DNA from: Oscillospiraceae bacterium
GTDB lineage: Bacteria; Bacillota; Clostridia; UBA1212; SIG427
DNA length: 64,000 bases
Direction of reading: 5' to 3'
Assembly: GCA_015069135.1 (NCBI GenBank)
Contig: SVJE01000008.1
Location: 37,765 to 101,764 of the forward strand
The position numbers and the translations under genes are program-made. Position 1 is the stretch's first letter; each line of letters starts with the position of its first letter. Of the stretch, positions 26,273 through 37,012 are shown piece by piece. The notes beneath the pieces were generated by a model that was not told the DNA's origin, ran no database searches, and was given only the letters and a program-made list of their open reading frames with translations.

Positions 26273-27292
26273 TCATATCTCCTCTATAGAAACATTAGCA
26301 AAAGCATTTAAATCAAGACCGGCAAACCGCTGTTTCTTTTCCGCCGCATAATAAGCAGCCGCTGCAATCATGGCACCGTTATCGGTACAGAGAATAGGCG
26401 CTGGTCTGTAAAATGAGATTCCCCTTTTATCGGCTTCCTTCTCCATGGTTTCTCTGAGCTGTCTGTTAGAAGCAACTCCACCTGCTAAAGCTATTTTGTT
26501 ATACCCGAGTTCTTTAACAGCCTTGAAAGCATTTTCAGAAAGCACATCTATAACCGCTGACTGGAAAGAAGCACATACATCAGGTATTGAAATTTCTTCT
26601 CCCTGCATATTGGCTTTATTAAGATAATTAAGTACCGCTGTCTTAACTCCTGAAAAACTGAAATCATAGCTATCCTTAAAATGCACTCTTGGAAACTGTA
26701 TAGCATCAGGATTTCCATCTGCTGCCATTTTATCTACAACAGGACCTCCCGGATAACCAAGACCCAACGCCCTGGAAATTTTATCATAAGCCTCTCCCGC
26801 TGCATCGTCACGGGTTCGCCCTAATATCTCAAACACCCCGTAATCCTTAACATTTACTATATGACTATGTCCACCGGAAGCAACCAGACAAACAAAAGGA
26901 GGCTCCAGATCAGCATATTGCAAAAAGTTTGCACTGATATGTCCTTCAATATGATGTACAGGCACCAGCGGTTTGTTCCAGGCCCACGCTAGTGATTTTG
27001 CCGCAGATAAACCCACTAACAAAGCACCAATTAAACCAGGACCGTAAGTAACTCCTACATAATCAATATCAGAAGCCTTTACTCCGGCTTTATTAAGTGC
27101 CTCATCGATAGCAGGCATAACAAATTCCACATGCTTTCTGGATGCAATTTCAGGTACTACTCCACCATAGGTCTTGTGTAAATCCAGAGATGTGGATATA
27201 ACATTAGATAAAACAGTGCGGCCGTTAAGAACAACTGCCGCTGCTGTTTCATCACAACTTGATTCAATTCCTAATGTCAAAATATCTTTCAT
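26273..27292 (-). CDS. tsaD: tRNA N6-threonylcarbamoyladenosine transferase TsaD
   Basis: 339 residues, full length. The ASKHA fold shows [14 protein letters not shown] at the start, the metal motif HHIEGHISA, and SGGHSHIV. TsaD transfers threonylcarbamoyl to A37 of ANN-decoding tRNAs together with TsaB and TsaE, which are not in this window. It lies 16 bases after uppP and is the last gene of the leftward series. Confidence 0.96.
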   Translation of the reverse strand: MKDILTLGIESSCDETAAAVVLNGRTVLSNVISTSLDLHKTYGGVVPEIASRKHVEFVMPAIDEALNKAGVKASDIDYVGVTYGPGLIGALLVGLSAAKSLAWAWNKPLVPVHHIEGHISANFLQYADLEPPFVCLVASGGHSHIVNVKDYGVFEILGRTRDDAAGEAYDKISRALGLGYPGGPVVDKMAADGNPDAIQFPRVHFKDSYDFSFSGVKTAVLNYLNKANMQGEEISIPDVCASFQSAVIDVLSENAFKAVKELGYNKIALAGGVASNRQLRETMEKEADKRGISFYRPAPILCTDNGAMIAAAAYYAAEKKQRFAGLDLNAFANVSIEEI

Positions 27293-27308
27293 TGGTAATA
27301 AAAATCTC

Positions 27309-28124
27309 TTACATTTTAAAAACTAAAAATGTGTCAAAAAACATCTGGAAGAATAACTGATCAACCAATACAAACAGACCTAATACAGCAACATAAATTG
27401 AGAATATTTTAGTGCTGTGCTTTTTGAAGAAATCAACCATAAATTTAACTGCAAAATATCCTGATATACCCGCTGCAATCATACCTGCTACTACTATAGT
27501 CCAATCAAAAGCTGCAGGTGCTTCTAAAATATTCTTTACACCCAACACAGCAGATGCGCCGATAATTGGTATGGACATAAGGAATGCAAAGTTTACAGCA
27601 GGCTCTTTTTTAAGACCTGTGATAAGACCGGCACTTAAAGTACTTCCTGATCTGGAAATACCCGGCATCACAGCAATGGCCTGTGCACCACCTATAACAA
27701 GTGCATCTTTATATGTCATATTTTCTTTGTCTTTAACTTTTTTACCAATTTTTTCAGACAACCATAATACAACTGCAGTTATAAGGAATGCAATTCCTAA
27801 AAAACCACCGCTTTGTGAAATCTCTTCAATTACATCATCAAATAAAATTCCTACGATTCCTGCCGGAACTGTTGCTACCACAAGAAGATACACATATTTT
27901 TGAAATGGCTTTTTAAGAAGAGGAACGATTTCTCCCCATAAAACAACAATTACAGCCACCAGTGTAGCAATATGTAATGCTATATCAAATGTAAGACCAA
28001 AAGATTCCGCCTCAAGGCCAAAAAGTTTTTTAAAGAATATAAGATGACCTGAACTTGATACCGGCAGGAACTCTGTAAGTCCCTGCACAATACCTAATAC
28101 AATTGCTTTAATAATATCCATCAT
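27309..28124 (-). CDS. uppP: Undecaprenyl-diphosphatase UppP/BacA
   Basis: 271 residues with about eight hydrophobic segments. Family motifs are [16 protein letters not shown] near the N-terminus and [14 protein letters not shown] (about 155-170). It recycles the undecaprenyl carrier for peptidoglycan and other envelope polymers and confers bacitracin tolerance in other species. Its ATG overlaps the clpX stop (ATGA), so translation is coupled to clpX. Confidence 0.95.
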   Translation of the reverse strand: MMDIIKAIVLGIVQGLTEFLPVSSSGHLIFFKKLFGLEAESFGLTFDIALHIATLVAVIVVLWGEIVPLLKKPFQKYVYLLVVATVPAGIVGILFDDVIEEISQSGGFLGIAFLITAVVLWLSEKIGKKVKDKENMTYKDALVIGGAQAIAVMPGISRSGSTLSAGLITGLKKEPAVNFAFLMSIPIIGASAVLGVKNILEAPAAFDWTIVVAGMIAAGISGYFAVKFMVDFFKKHSTKIFSIYVAVLGLFVLVDQLFFQMFFDTFLVFKM

Positions 28125-29473
28125 GATACTGTTTCCTCTGCTTTTCTTGAAGTTTTCTTCTTTGCAGGAACTTTTTTAGGTTTTTCCTCTACCTTTCCTG
28201 CAATAAGAGCTGTGTCACTTTTTCCGTATATAACCGGGGTTTTTCCTTCTTTAATTGTGTTTGAAGTTACAACACAACGTTTTGCATCATTTAAAGATGG
28301 CACCTCAAACATTACATCAGTCATGGCATTTTCAATAATAGCCCTTAAACCTCTGGCACCTGTCTTACGTTCCATTGCAATTTCAGTAATTGCATCTATA
28401 GCACTGTCATCAAAATCAAGCTCTACTCCATCATAAGACATGAGCTTCTGATATTGTTTTATTAGTGCATTTTTAGGCTCTGTCATAATTCTTTTAAGAG
28501 CGGTTTTGTCCAATGCATCCAAAGTGACAATAACAGGTACACGACCTATAAATTCAGGAATAAGACCAAACTTTAACAAGTCCTGAGGTTCTACTTTAGA
28601 GAGCAATTCTCCTTCATTTTTTTCTTCACTGCTGTGAACAGAACCGGAGAAACCAATCATGTTCTTACCCATACGACTTTCAATCACTTTTGAAAGACCA
28701 TCAAAGGCACCGGAACAAATAAATAAGATATTGCTTGTATCCAACTGAATAAACTCCTGATGAGGATGTTTTCTTCCACCCTGAGGTGGTACTGAAGCAA
28801 CAGTTCCTTCCAGAATTTTAAGGAGTGCCTGCTGTACACCTTCACCACTTACATCACGGGTAATTGACGGATTATCGCTCTTTCTTGAAATCTTATCAAT
28901 TTCATCTATAAATATTATACCGCGCTGTGCTCTTTCAATATCAAAATCAGCAGCCTGAATAAGTCTCAGTAAAATGTTCTCTACGTCTTCACCTACATAA
29001 CCTGCTTCTGTCAAGGAAGTTGCATCTGCAATAGCAAAAGGTACATTAAGAATTCTTGCTAAAGTCTGTGCAAGATATGTTTTACCAACACCTGTAGGTC
29101 CAATCAGAAGCACATTACTTTTAGCGACCTCAACATCATCTTCTTTTTTTCCGTTTTTAGCATCTTTTGAAGTAAGTTCGTTAATTCTCTTATAGTGATT
29201 ATACACCGCCACTGCCAAGGCTTTTTTAGCCGCATCCTGGCCTATTACATAATCATCAAGGAGAGCTTTTATAGCCTTCGGCTTAATAAGTTCCACTTGC
29301 TCCGGAGCATAATCAGTTTCCTGATCAATTCCGTCTATATCGTCATTAATAATATCCCAACATAATTCCACACATTCATTGCAGATATATACGCCCGGAC
29401 CGGCAACCAGTCTCTTAATCTGTCCCTCTCGTTTTCCACAAAAGGAACATCTTATATTTCCGTCTTTTGCCAT
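28121..29473 (-). CDS. clpX: ATP-dependent Clp protease ATP-binding subunit ClpX
   Basis: 450 residues. The N-terminal C4 zinc domain (Cys 9, 12, 31, 34) recognises adaptors and substrates; the AAA+ core has Walker A GPTGVGKT, Walker [10 protein letters not shown], sensor and arginine-finger regions; a ClpP-docking IGF-type loop is likely at NMIGFSG. The last 25 or so residues form a Lys-rich tail ([18 protein letters not shown]) beyond the usual ClpX end, similar in style to the tail of tig nearby. ClpX unfolds substrates for ClpP, encoded just upstream. Confidence 0.96.
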   Translation of the reverse strand: MAKDGNIRCSFCGKREGQIKRLVAGPGVYICNECVELCWDIINDDIDGIDQETDYAPEQVELIKPKAIKALLDDYVIGQDAAKKALAVAVYNHYKRINELTSKDAKNGKKEDDVEVAKSNVLLIGPTGVGKTYLAQTLARILNVPFAIADATSLTEAGYVGEDVENILLRLIQAADFDIERAQRGIIFIDEIDKISRKSDNPSITRDVSGEGVQQALLKILEGTVASVPPQGGRKHPHQEFIQLDTSNILFICSGAFDGLSKVIESRMGKNMIGFSGSVHSSEEKNEGELLSKVEPQDLLKFGLIPEFIGRVPVIVTLDALDKTALKRIMTEPKNALIKQYQKLMSYDGVELDFDDSAIDAITEIAMERKTGARGLRAIIENAMTDVMFEVPSLNDAKRCVVTSNTIKEGKTPVIYGKSDTALIAGKVEEKPKKVPAKKKTSRKAEETVS

Positions 29474-29496
29474 ATTCCCTCACTTTCCGTGGCGAA

Positions 29497-29536
29497 AAAA
29501 AGTCAAAGGCACCATAAGTCGCCTTCCTATGGTGCC
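29497..29536 (-). terminator. Intrinsic terminator between clpP and clpX
   Basis: Leftward perfect 9-bp stem GGCACCATA/TATGGTGCC followed by TTTGACTTTTTTT, 14 bases after the clpP stop. It would lower clpX-uppP-tsaD transcription relative to clpP unless read through. Confidence 0.78.
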
Positions 29537-29550
29537 TGTAAAATCACGTC

Positions 29551-30135
29551 TTATGCTCTGTTGGTTACAACCTTGTCAATAAGGCCATATTCCGCTGCCT
29601 GTTGAGCACTCATAAAATTATCTCTGTCTGTATCTTTTTCGATTACTTCCAAAGGTTGACCTGTTCTCTCGCTGAGAATGCGGTTGAGCTTATCTCTTGT
29701 ACGGAGAATATGATCTGCAGCAATTTTAATGTCGGAAGCCTGACCCTGCGCGCCACCTAAAGGCTGGTGAATCATAATTTCACTGTTTGGAAGTGCAAAT
29801 CTCTTACCTTTCGCACCAGCAGCCAGCAAGAATGCACCCATGCTTGCAGCCATACCGATACAAATTGTAGAAACATCACATTTTACAAAGTTCATTGTAT
29901 CGTAAATTGCAAAACCTGCTGAAACAGATCCTCCCGGACTGTTAATGTAAAGCTGTATATCCTTGTCAGGGTTTTCGGATTCAAGGAACAGCATCTGTGC
30001 AACCACCAGGCTTGCAGTTGTGTCGTTTACTTCATCACTTAAAACAATAATTCTGTCATTCAGCAATCTGGAATAAATATCATAAGATCTCTCTCCTCTG
30101 CTGGTCTGTTCAACAACATATGGTATAAATGCCAT
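29551..30135 (-). CDS. clpP: ATP-dependent Clp protease proteolytic subunit ClpP
   Basis: 194 residues, mature-like length. The catalytic Ser is in GMAASMGAF, the His in [11 protein letters not shown], and the Asp follows in [10 protein letters not shown]. ClpP forms a double heptamer barrel that degrades proteins fed by ClpX. It stands in the common tig-clpP-clpX order. Confidence 0.97.
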   Translation of the reverse strand: MAFIPYVVEQTSRGERSYDIYSRLLNDRIIVLSDEVNDTTASLVVAQMLFLESENPDKDIQLYINSPGGSVSAGFAIYDTMNFVKCDVSTICIGMAASMGAFLLAAGAKGKRFALPNSEIMIHQPLGGAQGQASDIKIAADHILRTRDKLNRILSERTGQPLEVIEKDTDRDNFMSAQQAAEYGLIDKVVTNRA

Positions 30136-30168
30136 TTATATTCCTCTCCTTTCAGATATTAAATGATA

Positions 30169-30206
30169 GCCGCCTTATTTACAGATTCGTACTGAAAAAA
30201 GGCGGC
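30169..30206 (-). other. Stem-loop in the tig-clpP gap
   Basis: An 8-bp perfect inverted repeat GCCGCCTT/AAGGCGGC with an inner CAG/CTG pairing lies 34-70 bases before the clpP start. It lacks a T run in the sense direction, so it may be an RNA stabiliser or processing signal rather than a terminator. Confidence 0.5.
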
Positions 30207-30229
30207 CTTCAAAATCAACATTTAAAAAA

Positions 30230-31705
30230 TTACTCTGCGTCTTTCTTCTCTGCAGCTTTCTTTGTTGTAGTAGTCTTCTTTGCTGCCGTTTTTTTAGCAG
30301 GTGCTTTCTTTGGAGCCTCTGTCTCAGCTGCAGCTTCTGTAGAAGTCGCTTCATCTACAGCCTTCTTTGCAGTTGTTTTCTTAGCAGGTGCCTTCTTTGC
30401 AGCAGGCTTCTTAGCAGCTTCTTTAACCTTCTTTGATTCAGCAACAATCATATCAAGAGCTTTTCTGATTTTAATGTTATCCATCTGGTAGCCAATGTTC
30501 TTAGCACCCATACGCTCTTTAACTTCTTCAAGTGTCATCTTATACTGGTCAGCAATCTTCTGGAGCTCTTCATTAAGTTCTTCATCAGAAACTTCAATCT
30601 TAGCATCAACAGCAATAGCTTCCATTACCAACATCTGCTTAACATCAATAGCAGCCTGCTTTGCAAGCTCTTCCTTGAACTGTTCTAAAGTCTTTCCAAT
30701 GTACATAAGGTACTGATCAAGCTGAACACCACTGTAAGAAAGCTGCTGGCTGTATTCCTGAATCTGGTTGTTTACCCTGTTATCAATCATACAATCAGGT
30801 ACATCAACTTCTGCATTTGCTGTTGCTTTTTCAATAGCTTCTGCTTCCATAGCATTCTTAGCATATTTTGCCTTATTCTCAGCAAGTTTATCCTTAAGAC
30901 TGTTCTTGTATTCGTCCAAAGTGTCAAATTCACTTACGTCAGATGCAAAGTCGTCATCAATTACAGGCACTTCTTTAGCCTTAATGTCATTAACTTTAAC
31001 CTTGAATACTACTGCCTTACCCTTAAGGTCTTCTGCATGATAGTCTTCAGGGAAAGTTACATTAACATCAATTTCATCGCCTGCATTAGCGCCAACAATC
31101 TGATCCTCAAAACCAGGAATGAATGAACCGGAACCTAATTCCAATGGGTGTCCTGTACCCTTACCACCATCAAATTCCACACCATCAAGGTAACCTGTAA
31201 AATCAATGTTAGCAACGTCACCAAGCTTAGCAGGTCTGTCTGTAACTTCAACCATTCTGGAGTTTGTATCAGCAACCTTCTTAAGTTCAGCTTCAATCTC
31301 TTCTTCAGTTACTTCTGTACTTCTTTCAGTAACTTCAAGACCTTTATATTCGCCAAGCTTAACTTCAGGCTTCAATGTAACTTCAGCTGTAAATACTAAC
31401 TTACCTTTTTCGATAGTAATGATATCGTACTTTGGCTCGCAAACAGGAACAATATTAAGTTCCTCTACAGCAGCATCATATTCATCAGGAATAATAAAGT
31501 TTACAGCATCTTCAAACAATACTTCAACACCATATACTTTCTCAACAATGTTTCTAGGCACTTTACCCTGACGGAAACCATTTACTCTGAAGTTCTTTAA
31601 ATTTCTTTTATAAGATTTCTGCAGACCTTCTTCAAACTTCTCAGGTGAAACCTCAATTTCAAGTTTTACTACAGTCTTTTCTAATTTTTCAAGTTTAACT
31701 TGCAT
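30230..31705 (-). CDS. tig: Trigger factor with a lysine/alanine-rich C-terminal tail
   Basis: 491 residues. N-terminal ribosome-binding domain with the signature GFRQGKVP, then the FKBP-type PPIase domain (about 150-250, VANIDFTGYLDG) and the helical chaperone arms. Trigger factor binds nascent chains at the ribosome exit. The family normally ends near 430; here about 62 extra residues are almost only Lys, Ala, Thr, Pro and Glu (AAKKPAAKKAPAKKTTAKK and repeats), a histone-H1-like low-complexity tail. Start: AGGAGG upstream of the ATG. Single strong promoter upstream. Confidence 0.95.
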   Translation of the reverse strand: MQVKLEKLEKTVVKLEIEVSPEKFEEGLQKSYKRNLKNFRVNGFRQGKVPRNIVEKVYGVEVLFEDAVNFIIPDEYDAAVEELNIVPVCEPKYDIITIEKGKLVFTAEVTLKPEVKLGEYKGLEVTERSTEVTEEEIEAELKKVADTNSRMVEVTDRPAKLGDVANIDFTGYLDGVEFDGGKGTGHPLELGSGSFIPGFEDQIVGANAGDEIDVNVTFPEDYHAEDLKGKAVVFKVKVNDIKAKEVPVIDDDFASDVSEFDTLDEYKNSLKDKLAENKAKYAKNAMEAEAIEKATANAEVDVPDCMIDNRVNNQIQEYSQQLSYSGVQLDQYLMYIGKTLEQFKEELAKQAAIDVKQMLVMEAIAVDAKIEVSDEELNEELQKIADQYKMTLEEVKERMGAKNIGYQMDNIKIRKALDMIVAESKKVKEAAKKPAAKKAPAKKTTAKKAVDEATSTEAAAETEAPKKAPAKKTAAKKTTTTKKAAEKKDAE

Positions 31706-31746
31706 ATCAAATCCTCCTAAAATCTATCTTGCAAACGCAATGAAAC

Positions 31747-31775
31747 ATTATAGCATAGTTTTTATCACTTCGCAA
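31747..31775 (-). promoter_or_regulatory. tig-clpPX promoter
   Basis: Leftward TTGCGA (31770-31775), 17-bp spacer ending TATGC (extended -10), TATAAT (31747-31752). No CtsR-type heptad repeat was noticed near it. Confidence 0.82.
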
Positions 31776-31799
31776 ACAATATTATCCATTTTCTTATAA

Positions 31800-33785
<1,986 letters not shown>

Positions 33786-33793
33786 TTAAATAT

Positions 33794-34369
33794 TTATTTC
33801 AATGTAATAACATTACCTTTTCCGTATGCTGTAGAAATATCCTTATCGTCTATTGCACCGGTAACATCAAATAATGAAATCAGATTTTTATTCTCTGAAG
33901 AATCTTTCAATACTTTAAACTCTAGTTCAATCTCAAACTGGTCAGGCCCTGTAATAAGCTTAAGATTATCCATATCATCGTTATCATCAACACAGAAATA
34001 TGTGCGGACAGATTCACTGTCGTCTCTTGAAATAACATCCCATGTATCAGCAGGCACTTTCACTTTTTCAGTTCCTACGTATTTTAACATTTCATTGTTG
34101 TACTCAATTGAAAAGTCAAGTCCCATAAGACCATCTTTGGTATTACATTCTGTTACTTTCACAATGTATTTAACAGTTTCACCTCTCACCAATTCATCAG
34201 GACCTGAAATTTCCAGGGTATAATCGTTGCCCGGCTCTGTAGTTGGCAACACCGTTTTATCATCATCTTTATTATCAGTTTCATTACAAGCAGTCATTGA
34301 AACCATCATTGAAATCACCAGAACAAAAGATGCAATTATCATTAAAATTCTTCTGCTTTTTTCAGACAT
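33794..34369 (-). CDS. Lipoprotein with a cohesin-like domain
   Basis: 191 residues. A lipoprotein signal peptide ends VSMTAC (Cys about 28), then an acidic linker (NETDNKDDDKTVLPTTEPG) and a domain of about 140 residues with the pattern of a cohesin/dockerin-type beta sandwich: VRGETVKYIVKVTE, GLMGLDFSIEYNNEMLKY and FEIELEFKVLKDSSE. Cohesins bind dockerins or surface partners; here it is anchored to the membrane. The ATG at 34369 is preferred, with GGAG 9 bases upstream; an ATG at 34384 has worse spacing. Placement upstream of metG in one transcript is odd for a surface protein. The family assignment is moderate. Confidence 0.65.
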   Translation of the reverse strand: MSEKSRRILMIIASFVLVISMMVSMTACNETDNKDDDKTVLPTTEPGNDYTLEISGPDELVRGETVKYIVKVTECNTKDGLMGLDFSIEYNNEMLKYVGTEKVKVPADTWDVISRDDSESVRTYFCVDDNDDMDNLKLITGPDQFEIELEFKVLKDSSENKNLISLFDVTGAIDDKDISTAYGKGNVITLK

Positions 34370-34407
34370 AATAGAATTCTCCATTTCTTAATTTTATAGT
34401 TCCTTTA

Positions 34408-34436
34408 ATTTTATCTCACCAATGAATTATTGTCAA
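34408..34436 (-). promoter_or_regulatory. Promoter of the cohesin-like lipoprotein/metG unit
   Basis: Leftward TTGACA (34431-34436), 17-bp spacer, TAAAAT (34408-34413), a near-consensus sigma-A promoter with a short leader. No T-box features precede the lipoprotein gene or metG. Confidence 0.82.
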
Positions 34437-34512
34437 TTTAATATATGAACTTTAGACATCCCCATCTTCATATATTTACACTATAGCTAAATATACACGA
34501 GGTGTTTTACAT

Positions 34513-35142
34513 ATGGTGACTTCCGTATTTTATCCTAAACAATTGAAACCTGAAGAAGAGGATCTTTTGGTGGTGAAATGTGCAGCAGGAGATATTGAAG
34601 CCAGAAACATTCTTATAGAACATAATTTAAGATTGGTAGCTCATATTGCAAAAAAATACAGTAATACCGGCTACTCTTCTGATGACCTTATTTCCATAGG
34701 CTCTATCGGACTTATAAAAGCAGTATCCAGCTACAAGCCTGATAAAGGCACAAAACTCGGAACTTATGCTGTAAGATGTATTTCAAACGAGATTCTTATG
34801 TTTTTAAGAGCCGACAAAAAACATCAGTCAGATATTTCCCTTCAGGACAGTGTTGGTAAAGACAGCGAAGGAAACGAAATAACTTTTATGGAACTTTTAT
34901 CCACTGATGATTCTGAATTCATAGAAGAAATAGAAAACGAAATGAATCACACCACTTTAAGACAGCGCGTGAATCAACTTCTGAAAGGACGCGAAAAAAC
35001 CATTATCGACTTACGGTATGGGCTTTCCACCGGTGTGGAGCGTACGCAAAAAGAAATCGGTAAAATGCTTGGTATCTCCCGCTCCTATGTTTCCCGCATT
35101 GAAAAAAGTGCCCTAAAAAAACTCCGGATAGCATTGGAATAA
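34513..35142 (+). CDS. sigK: RNA polymerase sporulation sigma factor, SigK-like
   Basis: 209 residues. Region 2 (RNILIEHNLRLVAHIAKKY, DDLISIGSIGLIKAVSSYKP, GTKLGTYAVRCISNEILMFL) and region 4 (TQKEIGKMLGISRSYVSRIE) closely follow SigK, the late mother-cell sigma factor of spore formation. The segment before the core is only about 12 residues (MVTSVFYPKQLK), so the hydrophobic pro-sequence that must be cut off in Bacillus pro-SigK is absent and the protein would be made in active form. The reading frame is uninterrupted. GAGGTG lies upstream of the ATG. Promoter not identified. Confidence 0.85.
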   Translation: MVTSVFYPKQLKPEEEDLLVVKCAAGDIEARNILIEHNLRLVAHIAKKYSNTGYSSDDLISIGSIGLIKAVSSYKPDKGTKLGTYAVRCISNEILMFLRADKKHQSDISLQDSVGKDSEGNEITFMELLSTDDSEFIEEIENEMNHTTLRQRVNQLLKGREKTIIDLRYGLSTGVERTQKEIGKMLGISRSYVSRIEKSALKKLRIALE

Positions 35143-35143
35143 T

Positions 35144-35172
35144 TTGCATTTATTTTGTACGGATAGTATAAT
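35144..35172 (+). promoter_or_regulatory. Promoter of maf/CDF exporter genes
   Basis: TTGCAT (35144-35149), 17-bp spacer, TATAAT (35167-35172), starting right after the sigK stop and 37 bases before the maf start. Confidence 0.8.
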
Positions 35173-35208
35173 TCACCTTTGTATAATCAAACGAAAGGCG
35201 GGCATATT

Positions 35209-35823
35209 ATGCTATCCGATTCCTATAGAGTAATACTTGCTTCTGCATCACCTCGCCGCAGAGATTTACTTAGTAATATAACAACTGAATTTGAAATAAT
35301 AGTTTCCGATGCTGAGGAAATAATTCCTGAGGACGTCACTCCTTTTGGAGCTGCGGCAATGCTGTCCTCTATAAAAGCAGAAAGTATAGCGAAAGGCATA
35401 CCTGCCGCTAAAATCGAAGGATCAGGCACAATAATAATTGGTGCAGATACTGTGGTTGCCTTTAATGGAATGATTTTAGGTAAGCCCAAAAGTGAAAAAG
35501 AAGCATTCTTTATGTTATATGCACTTCAGGGCAAAACTCACCAGGTTTTCACCGGGGTAACCATTGTACTTAAAACACCTGTTGATGATTTCAGATGTAC
35601 TTTTACAGAATGCACTTCTGTTACGGTAGCTCCCATGACTGAGGACGAAATCAATGAATATATTGCCACCTGCGACTCAATGGACAAGGCCGGAGCTTAC
35701 GGAATCCAGGGCTGTTTTTCTAAATACGTTGAGCGTATCGACGGGGACTATAATAATGTGGTTGGGCTTCCTGTGACCCGCCTTAATAAAGAAATAAACA
35801 ATCTTTTAAGTAAGTTGGTGTAA
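35209..35823 (+). CDS. maf: Maf-family nucleoside triphosphate pyrophosphatase
   Basis: 204 residues. Motifs: ILASASPRRRDLLS at the start, the acidic site IIGADTVVAFNG, and the C-terminal YGIQGCFSKYVERIDGDYNN. Maf proteins hydrolyse dTTP, UTP or modified nucleotides to monophosphates; the exact preference is not clear here. The start at 35209 is set by alignment with family N-termini; the longer frame includes promoter bases. The stop is one base before the next ATG, so the pair is an operon. Confidence 0.9.
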   Translation: MLSDSYRVILASASPRRRDLLSNITTEFEIIVSDAEEIIPEDVTPFGAAAMLSSIKAESIAKGIPAAKIEGSGTIIIGADTVVAFNGMILGKPKSEKEAFFMLYALQGKTHQVFTGVTIVLKTPVDDFRCTFTECTSVTVAPMTEDEINEYIATCDSMDKAGAYGIQGCFSKYVERIDGDYNNVVGLPVTRLNKEINNLLSKLV

Positions 35824-35824
35824 T

Positions 35825-36997
35825 ATGATTAAGTTATTGTTAAGATTTTTTGTTAAAAACCATGAGAATACCACTGATAAAAATGTCCGTGAAAAGTACG
35901 GTGTGCTAGGTGGTATTTTGGGAATAATATGTAACTTATTTTTATTTGGGCTTAAGTTAGTTATAGGTTCCGTTATGGGAAGTATGGCCATTACTTCTGA
36001 TGCCTTTAACAACTTATCCGACACAGGTTCTTCTATAGTCAGTATTTTAGGTGCCAAGATAAGCAACAAAAAGCCGGACAAGGATCACCCCTTCGGACAT
36101 GGCCGTTTTGAATATATTTCATCTCTGGTAGTATCTTTTATAATTATGTTGGTGGGCTTTAATTTGCTTACCGACTCTTTTGAAAAGATACTCCACCCTA
36201 CCGAATTAGTATTTAACTTACCTGCTCTTATTATATTAGTGCTTTCTATGTCTGTAAAAGTATGGATGTATTCATATAACCTCTATCTTAGCAAAAAGAT
36301 AGACTCCGGTGTTCTCATGGCCACAGCCAAGGATTCTATGAACGACGTTATATCAACCGGTGCAGTTATTGTTGCCACGGTAATCGGATATTTTACCGGT
36401 ATATACATAATCGATGGTATTGTCAGCCTTATAGTCTCTGCAATTATTATGTACGCAGGTTTTGGCATTGCAAAGGATGTTATAGGGACACTTTTGGGTA
36501 CTGCTCCGGAACCTTCTTTAGTAAAGTCTCTTACTGACCTGATTTGCGGACATGATGAAATTATCGGTATACATGATCTTATTGTTCACGATTATGGTCC
36601 GGGAAGAATTATTGCCAGTGTTCACGCAGAAGTTCCTGACAACGGGAACATTGTCCATGTACACGAAATTATTGACGACATTGAACAGGATGCCATGAAA
36701 GAGTTTGATGTTATGCTGGTTATCCACATGGATCCCGTTTGTACCAACTGTGAAGCTACTGAGTTTCTTCGTCAGAAAACCGCAACAATTGTTTCCGGTA
36801 TCAATTCTGATTTTACAATACACGATTTCCGTATAACTGACGGAGAGCACCACAAAAATCTTATATTCGATGTAGTAGTTCCTGCCGGTACTGATGAAAT
36901 GAAAAAGGAAGAAATACGAAAAGATATAGCCCGTGCTGTTGCGGAATATGATTCAGGATTAAGATGTGTTATTACAGTGGATACGTTATTTGTTTGA
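35825..36997 (+). CDS. Cation diffusion facilitator exporter, possibly Mn(II)-type
   Basis: 390 residues: six transmembrane helices (about 27-235), then cytoplasmic domains. Members are proton-driven exporters of Zn, Mn, Fe or Co. The first metal half-site is Asn62/Asp66 in DAFNNLSD (NxxxD) and the second is DxxxD in AKDSMNDVISTG, whereas Zn exporters have HxxxD; this favours manganese by family knowledge. DHPFGHGRFEYI is the conserved loop. The C-terminal part is longer than usual (about 150 residues, with an extra HVHEIIDDIEQ domain copy). It is translationally next to maf. Confidence 0.88.
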   Translation: MIKLLLRFFVKNHENTTDKNVREKYGVLGGILGIICNLFLFGLKLVIGSVMGSMAITSDAFNNLSDTGSSIVSILGAKISNKKPDKDHPFGHGRFEYISSLVVSFIIMLVGFNLLTDSFEKILHPTELVFNLPALIILVLSMSVKVWMYSYNLYLSKKIDSGVLMATAKDSMNDVISTGAVIVATVIGYFTGIYIIDGIVSLIVSAIIMYAGFGIAKDVIGTLLGTAPEPSLVKSLTDLICGHDEIIGIHDLIVHDYGPGRIIASVHAEVPDNGNIVHVHEIIDDIEQDAMKEFDVMLVIHMDPVCTNCEATEFLRQKTATIVSGINSDFTIHDFRITDGEHHKNLIFDVVVPAGTDEMKKEEIRKDIARAVAEYDSGLRCVITVDTLFV

Positions 36998-37012
36998 GCA
37001 TCTTAGAATAAA

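Noticed and set aside
31776..31799. T-box riboswitch before metG or its upstream gene
   Set aside because: The leaders are too short (35 bases before metG, about 30 before the lipoprotein gene) and lack the T-box sequence.
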